Below, in pieces: positions 7,574 through 16,288 of a DNA stretch of 64,000 nt; position 1 is the first letter of the stretch, and each line of letters opens with the position of its first letter. The translations under genes were made by a program, and so were the position numbers. Origin of the DNA: Litorivita sp040371945 (lineage in GTDB: Bacteria; Pseudomonadota; Alphaproteobacteria; Rhodobacterales; Rhodobacteraceae); contig NZ_BAABWS010000001.1 in assembly GCF_040371945.1 (NCBI RefSeq), forward strand, positions 186,001 through 250,000. The letters are read 5' to 3'. The notes under the pieces are model-generated. The model did not search any database, was not told where the DNA came from, and saw only the letters and a list, made by a program, of their open reading frames with translations.

Positions 7574-8839
7574 ATGAAAGATAACGTAGATATTCATTCC
7601 ATGATGGAAGAGTTGGGCGCGCGGGCCAAAGCGGCAGCGGCCCAATTGGCCTATGCCAGCGCCGAGGCCAAAGCGCGAGCGCTCACCGTGGCCGCCGATC
7701 AGGTTTGGGCGCGCCGCGCCGAGATCATTGCCGCCAATGAAAAAGACCTCGCATTTGGCCGCGATAAAGGCCTCAGCCCCGCGATGATGGACCGGCTCAT
7801 GCTGGACGAGCCGCGCATTCAGGGCATTTGCGACAGCCTGCGCGCCGTGGCGGGCCAAGACGATCCCGTGAGCGAGGTTTTGACCGAATGGGACATGCCC
7901 TCCGGCCTGCATATCAAACGTCAGCGCACCCCGCTTGGCGTGATCGGTGTGATCTATGAAAGCCGCCCGAATGTGACGGCGGATGCGGCGGCGCTCTGCC
8001 TTAAGGCGGGCAATGCGGTGATTTTGCGCGGCGGCTCCGAAAGCTTCAACTCGGCAACTTTGCTGCACGCTTGCATCTTGGACGGCCTGCGCGCGGCGGG
8101 ATTGCCCGAGGCGGCGGTGCAGTTGGTGCCCACCCGCGACCGCGCTGCCGTGCAAGAAATGCTCACCATGACCGAGACCATCGATGTCATCATCCCGCGC
8201 GGCGGTAAGGGCTTGGTCGGATTGGTGCAACGCGAGGCCCGTGTGCCGGTGTTTGCCCATCTTGAGGGCATCGTCCATATCTATGTCGACAAAGATGCCG
8301 ACCCGCAAAAAGCGCTTGATGTGGTGTTGAACGCCAAAACCCGCCGCACCGGTATTTGCGGTGCTGCAGAGTGCCTGCTGATCCACAAGGATATTGCCGC
8401 GCGCCTTGGCACGGCGCTGATCGAAATGCTGGTCCAAGCGGGGGTGCGTGTGCATGCAGGGGCGGGGTTGGATGCGATCGAGGGCACGGTTGCCGCGACC
8501 GACGAGGATTGGGGACGCGAATATCTTGATATGGATATTGCCGCCAAGATCGTCGATGACGTCGACGGGGCCATCGCCCATATCCGCCAATATGGATCGA
8601 ACCATACCGATTGTATCCTCACCGAAGATGACGCCGCCGCTGCGCGGTTCTTCGAGCGGCTCGACAGCGCGATTTTGATGCGCAATGCCTCGACCCAATT
8701 TGCCGATGGCGGCGAATTTGGCATGGGCGCCGAGATCGGCATCGCCACGGGCAAGATGCACGCGCGCGGCCCCGTCGGCGCGGCGCAGCTGACCTCGTTC
8801 AAATATATCGTTGTTGGCGATGGCACCCTGCGCGCCTAA
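7574..8839 (+). CDS. proA: Gamma-glutamyl phosphate reductase
   Basis: Second step of proline synthesis: NADPH-dependent reduction of gamma-glutamyl phosphate to glutamate semialdehyde. The 421-residue protein has the aldehyde-dehydrogenase fold: PLGVIGVIYESRPNVT (120-135), LRGGSE (151-156), IPRGGKGL (207-214), and the catalytic cysteine in RRTGIC at C262. I chose ATG 7574; a TTG at 7559 is in frame but has no better ribosome binding site. The gene is downstream of proB and ends at a bidirectional terminator. Confidence 0.95.
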   Translation: MKDNVDIHSMMEELGARAKAAAAQLAYASAEAKARALTVAADQVWARRAEIIAANEKDLAFGRDKGLSPAMMDRLMLDEPRIQGICDSLRAVAGQDDPVSEVLTEWDMPSGLHIKRQRTPLGVIGVIYESRPNVTADAAALCLKAGNAVILRGGSESFNSATLLHACILDGLRAAGLPEAAVQLVPTRDRAAVQEMLTMTETIDVIIPRGGKGLVGLVQREARVPVFAHLEGIVHIYVDKDADPQKALDVVLNAKTRRTGICGAAECLLIHKDIAARLGTALIEMLVQAGVRVHAGAGLDAIEGTVAATDEDWGREYLDMDIAAKIVDDVDGAIAHIRQYGSNHTDCILTEDDAAAARFFERLDSAILMRNASTQFADGGEFGMGAEIGIATGKMHARGPVGAAQLTSFKYIVVGDGTLRA

Positions 8840-8865
8840 AGCCGGCTGCCGCCAAGGTTAAAACG

Positions 8866-8894
8866 AAAAAGGCGGGGTAGACTCCCGCCTTTTT
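8866..8894. terminator. Bidirectional intrinsic terminator between proA and chpT
   Basis: AAAAAGGCGGG (8866-8876), loop GTAGACT, CCCGCCTTTTT (8884-8894): a perfect 11-bp inverted repeat with A and T tracts on both sides, between the convergent proA and chpT genes. Confidence 0.92.
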
Positions 8895-8917
8895 GCATGA
8901 AAATCGCCTTGTAAGGG

Positions 8918-9520
8918 TCAGAAAACAATCCTGATTTCATCGTCTTCGCGCTCGAGGGTGAGCCGCTTTCCCAAACTGCTCAGCACCAAGGGCAAGAGCG
9001 CGAATTGCACCTGTGCGGGGATGATTTCGGCCCCGCTGTCGGCGGAGTCGAGCGCTTCCCACGGCAAATCCTCTTGGCGCAGTTTTGGCGCGCTGCCGAC
9101 CACGGCCCATCCGGGGCTGCGCTCGGTCACGCGGATCGTGCCGCCAAAGGGCATCGAGGTTTCCAGACATTGAATGGCCAAAAACACCGCCTGCGCCTCT
9201 TGGCGGGCCAGATCGCTTTGCGGGTCCCAATCAAATTCGACCCGCGCGCCTTTGGCGATGCCTGCCAAAATCGAGCAGACCTCGTTCTTGCCGATCATCT
9301 GCCCCTCGCTCGACATGCCGTAGGCAACGCGGAAAAACCGGATGCGCGCATTGGCGTTCTCGACGCTTTCAGCGATCAAGGCCATCTCGGGCGAATTGCC
9401 GACAGGGCTGCCCATTGCCAATAGCTCAAGCCCGTTGCTGATCGCGCCGACGGGGCTGATGAGGTCGTGGCAGATACGCGAGCCTATCAATGAGGCAAGT
9501 TCGATATTAGAGTGGCTCAT
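8918..9520 (-). CDS. chpT: Histidine phosphotransferase ChpT
   Basis: A 200-residue dimeric phosphotransferase that passes phosphate from the hybrid kinase CckA to the response regulators CtrA and CpdR. The phosphoacceptor is probably H18 in SRICHDLISPVGAISNG (14-30), the diagnostic ChpT helix. The C-terminal half has the degenerate HATPase-like fold without ATP-binding boxes, as expected. In Rhodobacterales the CckA-ChpT-CtrA relay controls motility, gene transfer agent and quorum-linked genes rather than viability. The start codon sits 30 bp from the divergent DUF3553 start, so the promoters must overlap. Confidence 0.92.
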   Translation of the reverse strand: MSHSNIELASLIGSRICHDLISPVGAISNGLELLAMGSPVGNSPEMALIAESVENANARIRFFRVAYGMSSEGQMIGKNEVCSILAGIAKGARVEFDWDPQSDLARQEAQAVFLAIQCLETSMPFGGTIRVTERSPGWAVVGSAPKLRQEDLPWEALDSADSGAEIIPAQVQFALLPLVLSSLGKRLTLEREDDEIRIVF

Positions 9521-9550
9521 GAAGCAACCTCCGAGCGGGACTTGAGTGAT

Positions 9551-9733
9551 ATGAATGACTTGAATGCATTTTTAGAGCCGGGCATGCGGGTCACCCACCC
9601 GACACAGCCCGATTGGGGGGTCGGGCAGGTGCAATCCAACATCGGTGGGAAAATCACGGTCAACTTTCCCGAAGCTGGCAAGGTCGTCATTGAGGGGTCT
9701 CGTATTGCATTATGTCCCGTCTTTGATCCGTGA
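9551..9733 (+). CDS. Small DUF3553 protein
   Basis: A 60-residue protein with the pattern HPTQPDWGVGQVQSNIGGKITVNF split over residues 15-40, typical of the DUF3553 beta-barrel related to the CarD/TRCF or UvrD C-terminal Tudor-like domains. A role in nucleic acid or RNA polymerase binding is plausible but unproven. ATG 9551 is chosen because homologues begin near MNDLNAFLEPGMRV; a GTG at 9512 would overlap chpT. The gene is divergent from chpT. Confidence 0.75.
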   Translation: MNDLNAFLEPGMRVTHPTQPDWGVGQVQSNIGGKITVNFPEAGKVVIEGSRIALCPVFDP

Positions 9734-9830
9734 TTGAGGTTACCGAAAGGTTAACGCCGATGCGGCACGGCGACAACAGGCGCATTACGGCCCGCTGCCG
9801 CTCGGTATCTGCGCTTGCCTCGCGGGGGCT

Positions 9831-9880
9831 GCATGCCTAGAAGGCATAACACTTTGCATGCCTAGCAGGCATAACACTTT
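9831..9880. repeat. Two tandem 25-bp repeats, each with a palindrome, upstream of olsB
   Basis: GCATGCCTAGAAGGCATAAC... at 9831-9855 is repeated at 9856-9880 with a single change (AGA to AGC in the centre). Each copy contains the perfect dyad ATGCCT-N3-AGGCAT (9833-9847 and 9858-9872), centres 25 bp apart. The array ends 18 bp before the olsB start, so it lies in the promoter or leader. A pair of operator half-turn-related sites for a dimeric regulator is the simplest reading; two short RNA hairpins are the alternative. Confidence 0.85.
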
Positions 9881-9898
9881 GCCAAATGGACAGGTTGG

Positions 9899-10678
9899 AT
9901 GCGCGCCGAAACCCCACAGCTTCAGGTCAAACTGGCTGAAACCGAGGATGAATTGCGCGCGGCGCAGCGTCTGCGGTATCATGTGTTTGTCGAAGAATTG
10001 GGCGGCGGCGGCGAGATGGTCGACCATGAGGCCCGCCTTGAGAAGGACCGCTTTGATCCCTTCTTCGACCATCTGATCTTGATTGATCCGGCGCGCGATG
10101 CGCAAAGCCTCGATCATGTCGTCGGTGTCTATCGCTTGCTGCGCGCCGAACAGGCCGAAGCGGCGGGGCAATATTACTCCGAAGACGAATATGATATTTC
10201 GGTGCTCAAAGCCTCGGGCCGCAAGTTGTTGGAGCTTGGGCGCTCCTGCGTGCATCCCGATTTTCGCGGTGGTCTGGCGCTGTTCAAACTGTGGAGCGGG
10301 CTGGCCGATTTCGTGCTCGCTCATGAGATCGATATTCTTTTTGGCGTCGCCAGCTTCCATGGCACCGATATCGAGGCGCTCGCGCCGGTCTTGTCCTTGC
10401 TCCATCATCGCCATCTGGCACCCGAATCCTTGCGCGTGCGCGCCCAAGAGGCGCATTTCCAACGGATGGACCTGATCCCCGAGGCGCAGCTGGACCGCGC
10501 CGCGACGATGCGCATGGTGCCGCCCTTGATCAAATCCTACCTACGTTTGGGCGGATATATCGGCGAAGGTGCCTTTATCGATCATGCCTTCAATACGGTC
10601 GATGTCTGCCTCGTGGTCGATATGGACCTGCTCAGCGACAAACAAAAGAACCTCTACGCGAAAGACAGCGCAAAATGA
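9899..10678 (+). CDS. olsB: L-ornithine N-alpha-acyltransferase (acyl-ACP dependent)
   Basis: First step of ornithine lipid synthesis: transfers a 3-hydroxyacyl chain from acyl-ACP to the alpha-amino group of ornithine. The 259-residue protein is of the acyltransferase-like GNAT (hemolysin/autoinducer-synthase-like) family: AQRLRYHVFVEELGGG near residues 21-36, VVGVYRLL in the core, and ELGRSCVHPDFRGG around 112-125. Soluble, probably membrane-peripheral. Its stop overlaps the olsA start (ATGA), so the two are translationally coupled. The repeats at 9831-9880 are the only obvious control element. Confidence 0.88.
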   Translation: MRAETPQLQVKLAETEDELRAAQRLRYHVFVEELGGGGEMVDHEARLEKDRFDPFFDHLILIDPARDAQSLDHVVGVYRLLRAEQAEAAGQYYSEDEYDISVLKASGRKLLELGRSCVHPDFRGGLALFKLWSGLADFVLAHEIDILFGVASFHGTDIEALAPVLSLLHHRHLAPESLRVRAQEAHFQRMDLIPEAQLDRAATMRMVPPLIKSYLRLGGYIGEGAFIDHAFNTVDVCLVVDMDLLSDKQKNLYAKDSAK

Positions 10679-11508
10679 CCTACCTGTGGCATCCCGAGCA
10701 GGAGCCTGACCCGATCAAAATCACCGCTTTGGGTTGGGCCTTTGTAGTCATTCGGGGGCTCCTTTTGGCGGTGCTGGTCTTTGGCGGGCTGGCCATCTTG
10801 TCGGCCTTGCGGCTTGTCGAGCGCCCCATACACGGGCTTCACCGCCCTTGGACGCCGTGGATCACGCAGGTGGTCTGCCGCGGGGCTTTTGTTATCTTGG
10901 GCATTCGCCACCGGATCCATGGCGCTCGGATGGAAGAGAGCGGCGCGGTGGTGGCCAACCATACGACATGGCTCGATATTTTTGCCCTGAACGCGCGCAA
11001 ACGCATTTATTTCGTCTCCAAATCCGAAGTCGCCAATTGGCCAGGCATCGGATGGCTCGCGCGCGCGACGGGCACCGTGTTTATCACCCGCGATCGCAAA
11101 CACGCCAAAGAGCAACAAGAGCTGTTTGAGAGCCGCCTTCTGGCCGGTCACAAGCTGCTGTTCTTTCCCGAAGGAACCTCCACCGATGGGATGCGCGTTT
11201 TGCCATTCAAATCAACGCTTTTCGAGGCGTTCTTCACGCCTGATTTACGCGATGTTCTCTATGTGCAGCCGGTCTCGGTGGTCTACCGCGCACCTGCGGG
11301 TGCAGACGCGCGGTTTTATGGCTGGTGGGGGGATATGGAGTTTGGCCCGCATCTGCTGCAAACCTTGGCTGCACCGCGCCAAGGCAGCGTCGATATCCAT
11401 TATCATGCGCCGCTCAAGGTTTCGGATTTCGGCAACCGCAAGGCTTTGGCCCAAGCCTGTGAGGCGCAGGTGCGCGCGGGCATGCCGCCCGAGCGGCAAA
11501 TCGTGTGA
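10675..11508 (+). CDS. olsA: Lyso-ornithine lipid O-acyltransferase
   Basis: Second step of ornithine lipid synthesis: O-acylation of lyso-ornithine lipid; some OlsA/PlsC proteins also acylate lysophosphatidate. The 277-residue inner-membrane protein has an N-terminal TM helix (about 20-45) and the acyltransferase motifs NHTTWLD (95-101) and FPEGTSTDG (164-172). Overlaps olsB by 4 bp. The only neighbour downstream is a convergent gene 28 bp away, with no terminator visible between them. Confidence 0.88.
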   Translation: MTYLWHPEQEPDPIKITALGWAFVVIRGLLLAVLVFGGLAILSALRLVERPIHGLHRPWTPWITQVVCRGAFVILGIRHRIHGARMEESGAVVANHTTWLDIFALNARKRIYFVSKSEVANWPGIGWLARATGTVFITRDRKHAKEQQELFESRLLAGHKLLFFPEGTSTDGMRVLPFKSTLFEAFFTPDLRDVLYVQPVSVVYRAPAGADARFYGWWGDMEFGPHLLQTLAAPRQGSVDIHYHAPLKVSDFGNRKALAQACEAQVRAGMPPERQIV

Positions 11509-11536
11509 CACGGGCCATGGTGCGCGCCGCAGCGCC

Positions 11537-12157
11537 CTAGCGCAGCGCGGCGGTCAGAGCGGCCAAAGCGGCAACGGGATCATCCGCGCTCCAAATCTCT
11601 TCGCCAATGCCAAAGAAATCCGTGGTCTGCGCAAGGCTTTCGATCTGCTGCGCGCTCAACGCGCCCTCGGCGACCACCGGCAATTCGATCACCTGCGACC
11701 ACCATGTGAAAACCTCGGGATCGACCACATCGCCGGTGCCCAGATGGGTTTGCCCGACGGGGCCAAAGCTGACGTAATCGGCGCCCGCTTCGCCAGCGTT
11801 CATCCCGTCATGGCGTGAGGTGCCGCAAAAGGCGCCGATGATCGCATCCTCGCCCAAGGCCTTGCGCGCATGGCGCACGGTGCGCGCACCATCGACCAAA
11901 TGCACCCCGTCAAGGCCCAGACGCTCGACCAACATCACATGGCGTTCCACCACCAATGCCACGTCGCGCGCATGGGTCACCTCGCGGCAGGCATCGGCGG
12001 CGCGGCAAATCACGTCTTCGTCGTGACTGGCCAGAGCAAGGCGCACGCATGCGATCTCCTGAGCATCAAGAACGCGGGCTAACACCTCGGGAAAGCGGGA
12101 TAATTCCACTTCGGGCGGCGTGATGAGGTAAAGCTGTGGTTGCTCGGTATCGGCCAT
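11537..12157 (-). CDS. ThiE/TenI-like TIM-barrel protein (atypical thiamine phosphate synthase homologue)
   Basis: A 206-residue TIM barrel of the ThiE/TenI group. LYLITPP (9-15), the DGVHL strand and SRHDGMNAGEAGADYVSFGPV match the family. The usual pyrophosphate-binding T-x-T-K that follows FGPV is replaced by GQTHLGTGD, and the ThiE-type QENDR-like segment is absent. So thiamine phosphate synthase activity is doubtful; a TenI-like or other role is as likely. No other thiamine gene is nearby. Divergent from the RNA methylase gene, with a 149-bp gap. Confidence 0.7.
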   Translation of the reverse strand: MADTEQPQLYLITPPEVELSRFPEVLARVLDAQEIACVRLALASHDEDVICRAADACREVTHARDVALVVERHVMLVERLGLDGVHLVDGARTVRHARKALGEDAIIGAFCGTSRHDGMNAGEAGADYVSFGPVGQTHLGTGDVVDPEVFTWWSQVIELPVVAEGALSAQQIESLAQTTDFFGIGEEIWSADDPVAALAALTAALR

Positions 12158-12306
12158 GATGCGGCTCCTGATCTTGATCTTGGCCCTTGCTATAGCGCAG
12201 CCACGCGCGCGGGGCCAGCGACAAGAGCGCCCCCGCGCGCCGCAGATGCTTGCCCCGCAAGGAGCAACCGCGTATCAGGCGGCATCGACACAGGAAGTCT
12301 TGTTAT

Positions 12307-13062
12307 ATGTCCCGATCCATGCCCAGCCCCGCGCCGCAACCCGCATTTGTCCTGATCCGTCCGCAGATGGGCGAAAACATCGGCGGGGCGGCCCGCGCTA
12401 TGTGGAATTTCGGTCTCGACCGGATGCGTATCGTCGCACCGCGGGACGGATGGCCCAACGGGCGCGCCGTGGCCATGGCCAGCGGCGCAGGACGGCTTTT
12501 GGATGAGGCGGGATTGTTCGACGATACGGCGCAGGCCTTGGAAGATTGCACCTATGTTTTCGCCACCACGGCCCGCCAGCGCGGATTGACCAAACCCATC
12601 GTCAGCCCCGAGCGCGCAATGCAGATGGCCGCCGAAAAAATTGCCGAAGGCCAGAAGGTTGCGGTGCTTTTCGGGCCGGAGCGCGCCGGATTGGAAAACG
12701 ACGATATTGCCCGCGCCAATGCGATTATCTCGGTGCCGGTGAACCCCGAATTTGCCTCGCTCAACCTTGCGCAATGCGTGCTTTTGACCGCCTATGAGTG
12801 GCAACGCGCGCGCGGGCAGATCGTGCATCACACCGACGAGATGGCCAAAACCGAATGGGCCAGCGCCATGGATGTGGAAAAACTCGCCGAACATTACGAG
12901 GCGCAGCTCGGCGAGGCGGGGTTTTTCTTTCCCGAAGAGAAATCGGAAGGCATGAAAATCAACCTGCGCAACCTGTGGAGCCGCATGCCGCTGACCCGCG
13001 CCGATGTGCAGATGCTGCACGGCGTCCTGCGGCAGATGGTCCGGTGGAAAACCCGCGGCTAA
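12307..13062 (+). CDS. SpoU-family RNA 2'-O-methyltransferase, TrmJ-like
   Basis: A 251-residue knotted (SPOUT) methyltransferase using S-adenosylmethionine. Motif 1 is GENIG (22-26) in FVLIRPQMGENIGGAARAM, motif 2 is FGPERAGL (122-129) and motif 3 is NPEFASLNLAQ (146-156). TrmJ methylates position 32 of several tRNAs, and the C-terminal extension with NLRNLWSRMPLTRADV matches TrmJ-like proteins. ATG 12307 has AGGAAG upstream; an upstream in-frame start adds a non-conserved segment. ctaA follows 75 bp later. Confidence 0.88.
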   Translation: MSRSMPSPAPQPAFVLIRPQMGENIGGAARAMWNFGLDRMRIVAPRDGWPNGRAVAMASGAGRLLDEAGLFDDTAQALEDCTYVFATTARQRGLTKPIVSPERAMQMAAEKIAEGQKVAVLFGPERAGLENDDIARANAIISVPVNPEFASLNLAQCVLLTAYEWQRARGQIVHHTDEMAKTEWASAMDVEKLAEHYEAQLGEAGFFFPEEKSEGMKINLRNLWSRMPLTRADVQMLHGVLRQMVRWKTRG

Positions 13063-13137
13063 GCGCCACTTGAAGGGGCAGGGCGCGCGCCCTAATCTGT
13101 GCGCCACTGGGGACGAAGAGAAGGCGAAGGCAGAACC

Positions 13138-14283
13138 ATGAGCCAAAAACGCAGCATATTCGAAGAGGTCACGGACGCCGCGCAGCAACAGGCCGCAGCG
13201 CCCGCCTCCGGCATCATCGATCGCGGCCATCGCGGTGCGCGCGGGGCCATTCGGGCATGGCTTTTGGTGCTCTTCGCGCTTGTGGGCTTGATGATCGCGG
13301 TGGGGGGATTGACGCGGCTCACCGACAGCGGATTGTCGATCACCGAATGGCGCCCCCTGACCGGCGCCTTGCCGCCGATGACCGCCACAGATTGGCAATC
13401 CGAATTCGACAAATACAAACAGATCCCCGAGTTCCAGATGCAGAACTCTTGGATGAAACTGTCTGATTTCAAACAGATTTATTGGTGGGAATGGGGTCAC
13501 AGGCAGCTCGGCCGTGTGATCGGCCTTGTCTGGGCGCTCGGCTTTGTCGGTTTTCTGGCGGCGCGCAAAATCCCGACCGGATGGACCGGACGGCTTTTCG
13601 GCATTGGCGTCTTGGGCGGTTTGCAAGGGGCCGTCGGGTGGTGGATGGTGCATTCGGGCCTGTCCGGCTCCATGACCGATGTCGCCTCCTACCGGCTTGC
13701 GACGCATCTTGGGCTCGCCTTCATTATCTTGGGCTTCATCGCGTGGTATGTCTTCTTGCTGGGGCGCGAGGAGCGCGATTTGATGCAGGCCCGCCGCGCC
13801 AAAGAGGCCAAGCTCTTCGGCATGGCAACAGGGTGGATGCATTTTGCCTTCTTGCAAATTCTGCTCGGCGCTTTGGTGGCAGGGATCGACGCGGGGCGCT
13901 CCTATACCGATTGGCCGCTCATGGGCGGGCAGGTGTTTCCGCCCGATGCGATGATGATTGAGCCGTGGTGGCGCAATTTCTTCGAAAACCCTGGCCTTGT
14001 GCAATTCATCCACCGTGTGAGCGGCTATTTGCTGCTGATCTATTCGGTGATTGTGCTGCGCCGTGGGCTTCGTTCGGCGCATCCGCGCACCTCTGCCGCC
14101 TTCAAAGCCGCCTTTATCGCCCTGCTGGCGCAGGTGGTTTTGGGGATCTACACCGTCATGACCGGCGCGCCCTGGCAGGTCGCCATTGTGCACCAAGTGC
14201 TCGCAGTGGCGGTGTGGGTCTTGATCATCCGCGCGCGCTTTGCGGCGCATTATCCGAAAACAACTTCCATTCGCGGGACCTGA
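13138..14283 (+). CDS. ctaA: Haem A synthase (Cox15/CtaA type)
   Basis: Converts haem O to haem A for aa3-type cytochrome oxidase in the inner membrane. The 381-residue protein has about eight TM helices. Conserved features include GGLTRLTDSGLSITEW (56-71), the WEWGHRQLGR segment with H121, later histidines in RLATHLG, GWMHF, QFIHRVSG and IVHQ that serve as haem ligands, and DAGRSYTDWPLMGGQVFP. The long loop after TM1 marks the mitochondrial/alphaproteobacterial type. The start has GAAGGCGAAGG upstream. The next gene starts 4 bp after the stop. Confidence 0.95.
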   Translation: MSQKRSIFEEVTDAAQQQAAAPASGIIDRGHRGARGAIRAWLLVLFALVGLMIAVGGLTRLTDSGLSITEWRPLTGALPPMTATDWQSEFDKYKQIPEFQMQNSWMKLSDFKQIYWWEWGHRQLGRVIGLVWALGFVGFLAARKIPTGWTGRLFGIGVLGGLQGAVGWWMVHSGLSGSMTDVASYRLATHLGLAFIILGFIAWYVFLLGREERDLMQARRAKEAKLFGMATGWMHFAFLQILLGALVAGIDAGRSYTDWPLMGGQVFPPDAMMIEPWWRNFFENPGLVQFIHRVSGYLLLIYSVIVLRRGLRSAHPRTSAAFKAAFIALLAQVVLGIYTVMTGAPWQVAIVHQVLAVAVWVLIIRARFAAHYPKTTSIRGT

Positions 14284-14287
14284 TCAC

Positions 14288-15775
14288 ATGAGCAACACCA
14301 AAGCGGCCTATGATGCGTTGATGGCGCATGAGCGCAGCAGCCAAGCCTTGGCGCAGGTGGCGGGGCGGCTTGGATGGGACCAAGAGACCGTCATGCCGCG
14401 CGGCGCCGCCGATCAACGGGCCGAGGAAAGCGGCGCCATGGAAAGCGTGCTGCACGCAAGGCGCACCGATCCGCGTATCGGTGAATGGCTGGCCGCGCTG
14501 GACGGGGCCGAATTGACCGAGGTCGAAGCGGCGAACCTGCGCCATATCCGGCGCAGCTATACCCGCGCCAGCCGCGTTCCGGCGGCTTTGGCCGAGCGGA
14601 TCGCCACAGTGACCTCGCGCGCCCAAGGCCAATGGGCCGAGGCCCGCGCCAATGATGACTTCAAAGCCTTCGCGCCGGTGCTGGCCGAGGTCGTCGCGCT
14701 CAAACGCGAAGAAGGGGCGGCGCTGGCCGAGCGCGGCAATGTTTATGACGCGCTGCTTGATGATTATGAGCCAGGCGCGAGCGAGGCCGATTTGTCGGCC
14801 ATGTTTGACGCCCTGCGCCCTGCGCTCATCGGCCTGCGCGCCCGCGCCTTGGCCGCCGAGCCGCCCGCGCCTTTGCGCGGCGCTTTCGACGAGGGCAAGC
14901 AGATGCAGCTGGCCCGCAGCATCGCAAGAACCTTCGGCTATGATTTCAAACGCGGGCGGCTCGACAAGGCGGTGCATCCGTTTTCCTCCGGCTCGGGCGA
15001 TGATGTGCGCATCACCACCCGCACCCAAGAGGACGATCCGCTCAACTGCCTCTATTCGACGATCCATGAGGTCGGCCATGCCTGTTACGAGCAAAATATC
15101 GATGCCGCCTATGCCCTGACACCCTTGGGCCAAGGCGTGTCGATGGGGGTGCATGAAAGCCAAAGCCGGATTTACGAGAACCAGATCGGCCGCTCGCGCG
15201 CCTTTACGGAACATCTTTACGGCCGGATGCGCGACAGTTTCGGCGATTTCGGCTGTGCCAGCGCCGAGGATTTTTATCGCGCGGTGAACCGGCTGGACCG
15301 CGGCTATATCCGCACCGAGGCCGATGAGGTGCAATATAACCTGCATGTCATGCTGCGCTTTGATCTCGAACGCGCGATGATCGCGGGGGATCTGGCGGTG
15401 GCGGACCTTGAAGAGGCGTGGAACACACGGTTCGAGGCCGATTTCGGCTATGCGGTGGATCGCGCCTCGAACGGATGTTTGCAAGATGTGCATTGGTCGG
15501 TCGGGTTGTTCGGCTATTTTGCGACCTATAGCCTTGGCAATGTCTATGCCGGTTGCCTCAATCAGGCGATGCGCGCGGCGCTGCCGGATTTGGATACGCA
15601 GGTGGCCAAAGGCGATTTGACCCGCGCGACCGGATGGCTGGCGCAGAACCTGCAGCGCCACGGCGGATTGATGCCGCCGCGCGCCGTGATCGCCAAGGCG
15701 GCAGGGATGGAGCCGAGCGAGGCCCCGCTGCTCGCCTATCTTGAGGCCAAATTCGCCGATATCTACGGGCTTTAA
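14288..15775 (+). CDS. M32 metallocarboxypeptidase (Taq type)
   Basis: A 495-residue zinc carboxypeptidase that removes C-terminal residues of broad type except proline. The zinc site is HEVGH (260-264), with the third ligand E290 in HESQSR (289-294). HPF (230-232) and the DVRITTR segment complete the family fingerprint. No signal peptide, so cytoplasmic. It begins 4 bp after ctaA and is likely co-transcribed with it. It ends 5 bp before the convergent DUF6614 gene, with no terminator hairpin in between. Confidence 0.95.
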   Translation: MSNTKAAYDALMAHERSSQALAQVAGRLGWDQETVMPRGAADQRAEESGAMESVLHARRTDPRIGEWLAALDGAELTEVEAANLRHIRRSYTRASRVPAALAERIATVTSRAQGQWAEARANDDFKAFAPVLAEVVALKREEGAALAERGNVYDALLDDYEPGASEADLSAMFDALRPALIGLRARALAAEPPAPLRGAFDEGKQMQLARSIARTFGYDFKRGRLDKAVHPFSSGSGDDVRITTRTQEDDPLNCLYSTIHEVGHACYEQNIDAAYALTPLGQGVSMGVHESQSRIYENQIGRSRAFTEHLYGRMRDSFGDFGCASAEDFYRAVNRLDRGYIRTEADEVQYNLHVMLRFDLERAMIAGDLAVADLEEAWNTRFEADFGYAVDRASNGCLQDVHWSVGLFGYFATYSLGNVYAGCLNQAMRAALPDLDTQVAKGDLTRATGWLAQNLQRHGGLMPPRAVIAKAAGMEPSEAPLLAYLEAKFADIYGL

Positions 15776-15780
15776 CGCCG

Positions 15781-16131
15781 CTAGAGCAGCGCCATCCGTT
15801 CGGCCCGCTCGGGGTCGGGGAAGGGGCGGTAGAGCGCGAAATCCGCCTCTGCGATCAAGGTCGACACCGCACGGTGCAACGCTTCGATCTGCTCGTCCTG
15901 ACGGCCGGAAATGCGAAAGGCCTGATCAAGCTGGGCCAGATCATCAACCTCGATCTCCAGCAGGAAATCGCGATGCGCGTCCGAGGCGAGGTTGAGCTTG
16001 CGGCGCAGCAGCCGCCAGTTGCGAATGCCGCCTTCGCCTTGCAAATGGGTCATCCATTGGTCCAGCGCGTTGCAAAAGGCCAAGGCCTTGGCATCGTCTT
16101 TCAAATCAATCGAACAGGTATAGAGGTTCAT
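15781..16131 (-). CDS. Small DUF6614-like protein
   Basis: A 116-residue soluble protein starting MNLYTCSIDLKDDAKAL. It has a ferredoxin-like alternation of strands and helices (LLEIEVDDLAQLDQAF near 76-91) and resembles a Rhodobacterales-restricted family annotated DUF6614. No catalytic residues are evident and the role is unknown. The start at 16131 is preferred over an upstream extension to 16218 because the family begins at this methionine. It shares a strand with gyrA, 157 bp upstream of it, but a strong hairpin lies between. Confidence 0.65.
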   Translation of the reverse strand: MNLYTCSIDLKDDAKALAFCNALDQWMTHLQGEGGIRNWRLLRRKLNLASDAHRDFLLEIEVDDLAQLDQAFRISGRQDEQIEALHRAVSTLIAEADFALYRPFPDPERAERMALL

Positions 16132-16224
16132 GATGCGGGTCTCCTCCCAAAACATGCGCTCAGCATGGCCTAGAAGGATTGAGGCGCAGTTAAACGGGCT
16201 GCGCGCGCGCCGCCGCACATGAAA

Positions 16225-16257
16225 CCGCCGAAGGCGCAGGTTGCGCGCCTCCGGCGG
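16225..16257 (-). terminator. Probable hairpin terminator downstream of gyrA
   Basis: CCGCCGAAGGCGC (16225-16237) and GCGCCTCCGGCGG (16245-16257) form a 13-bp stem with one mismatch and a 7-nt loop. On the minus strand it is followed only by TTTC, so it is a weak intrinsic terminator or an mRNA 3'-end stabiliser. Confidence 0.5.
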
Positions 16258-16288
16258 GGATGTTTTCTAGAGCGCGTAAGGCGCGGGG

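Noticed and set aside
12190..14250. 686-codon minus-strand ORF opposite the RNA methylase and ctaA
   Set aside because: It is the antisense shadow of two clear genes in high-GC sequence. Its His/Gln/Arg-rich translation has no domain and no ribosome binding site.
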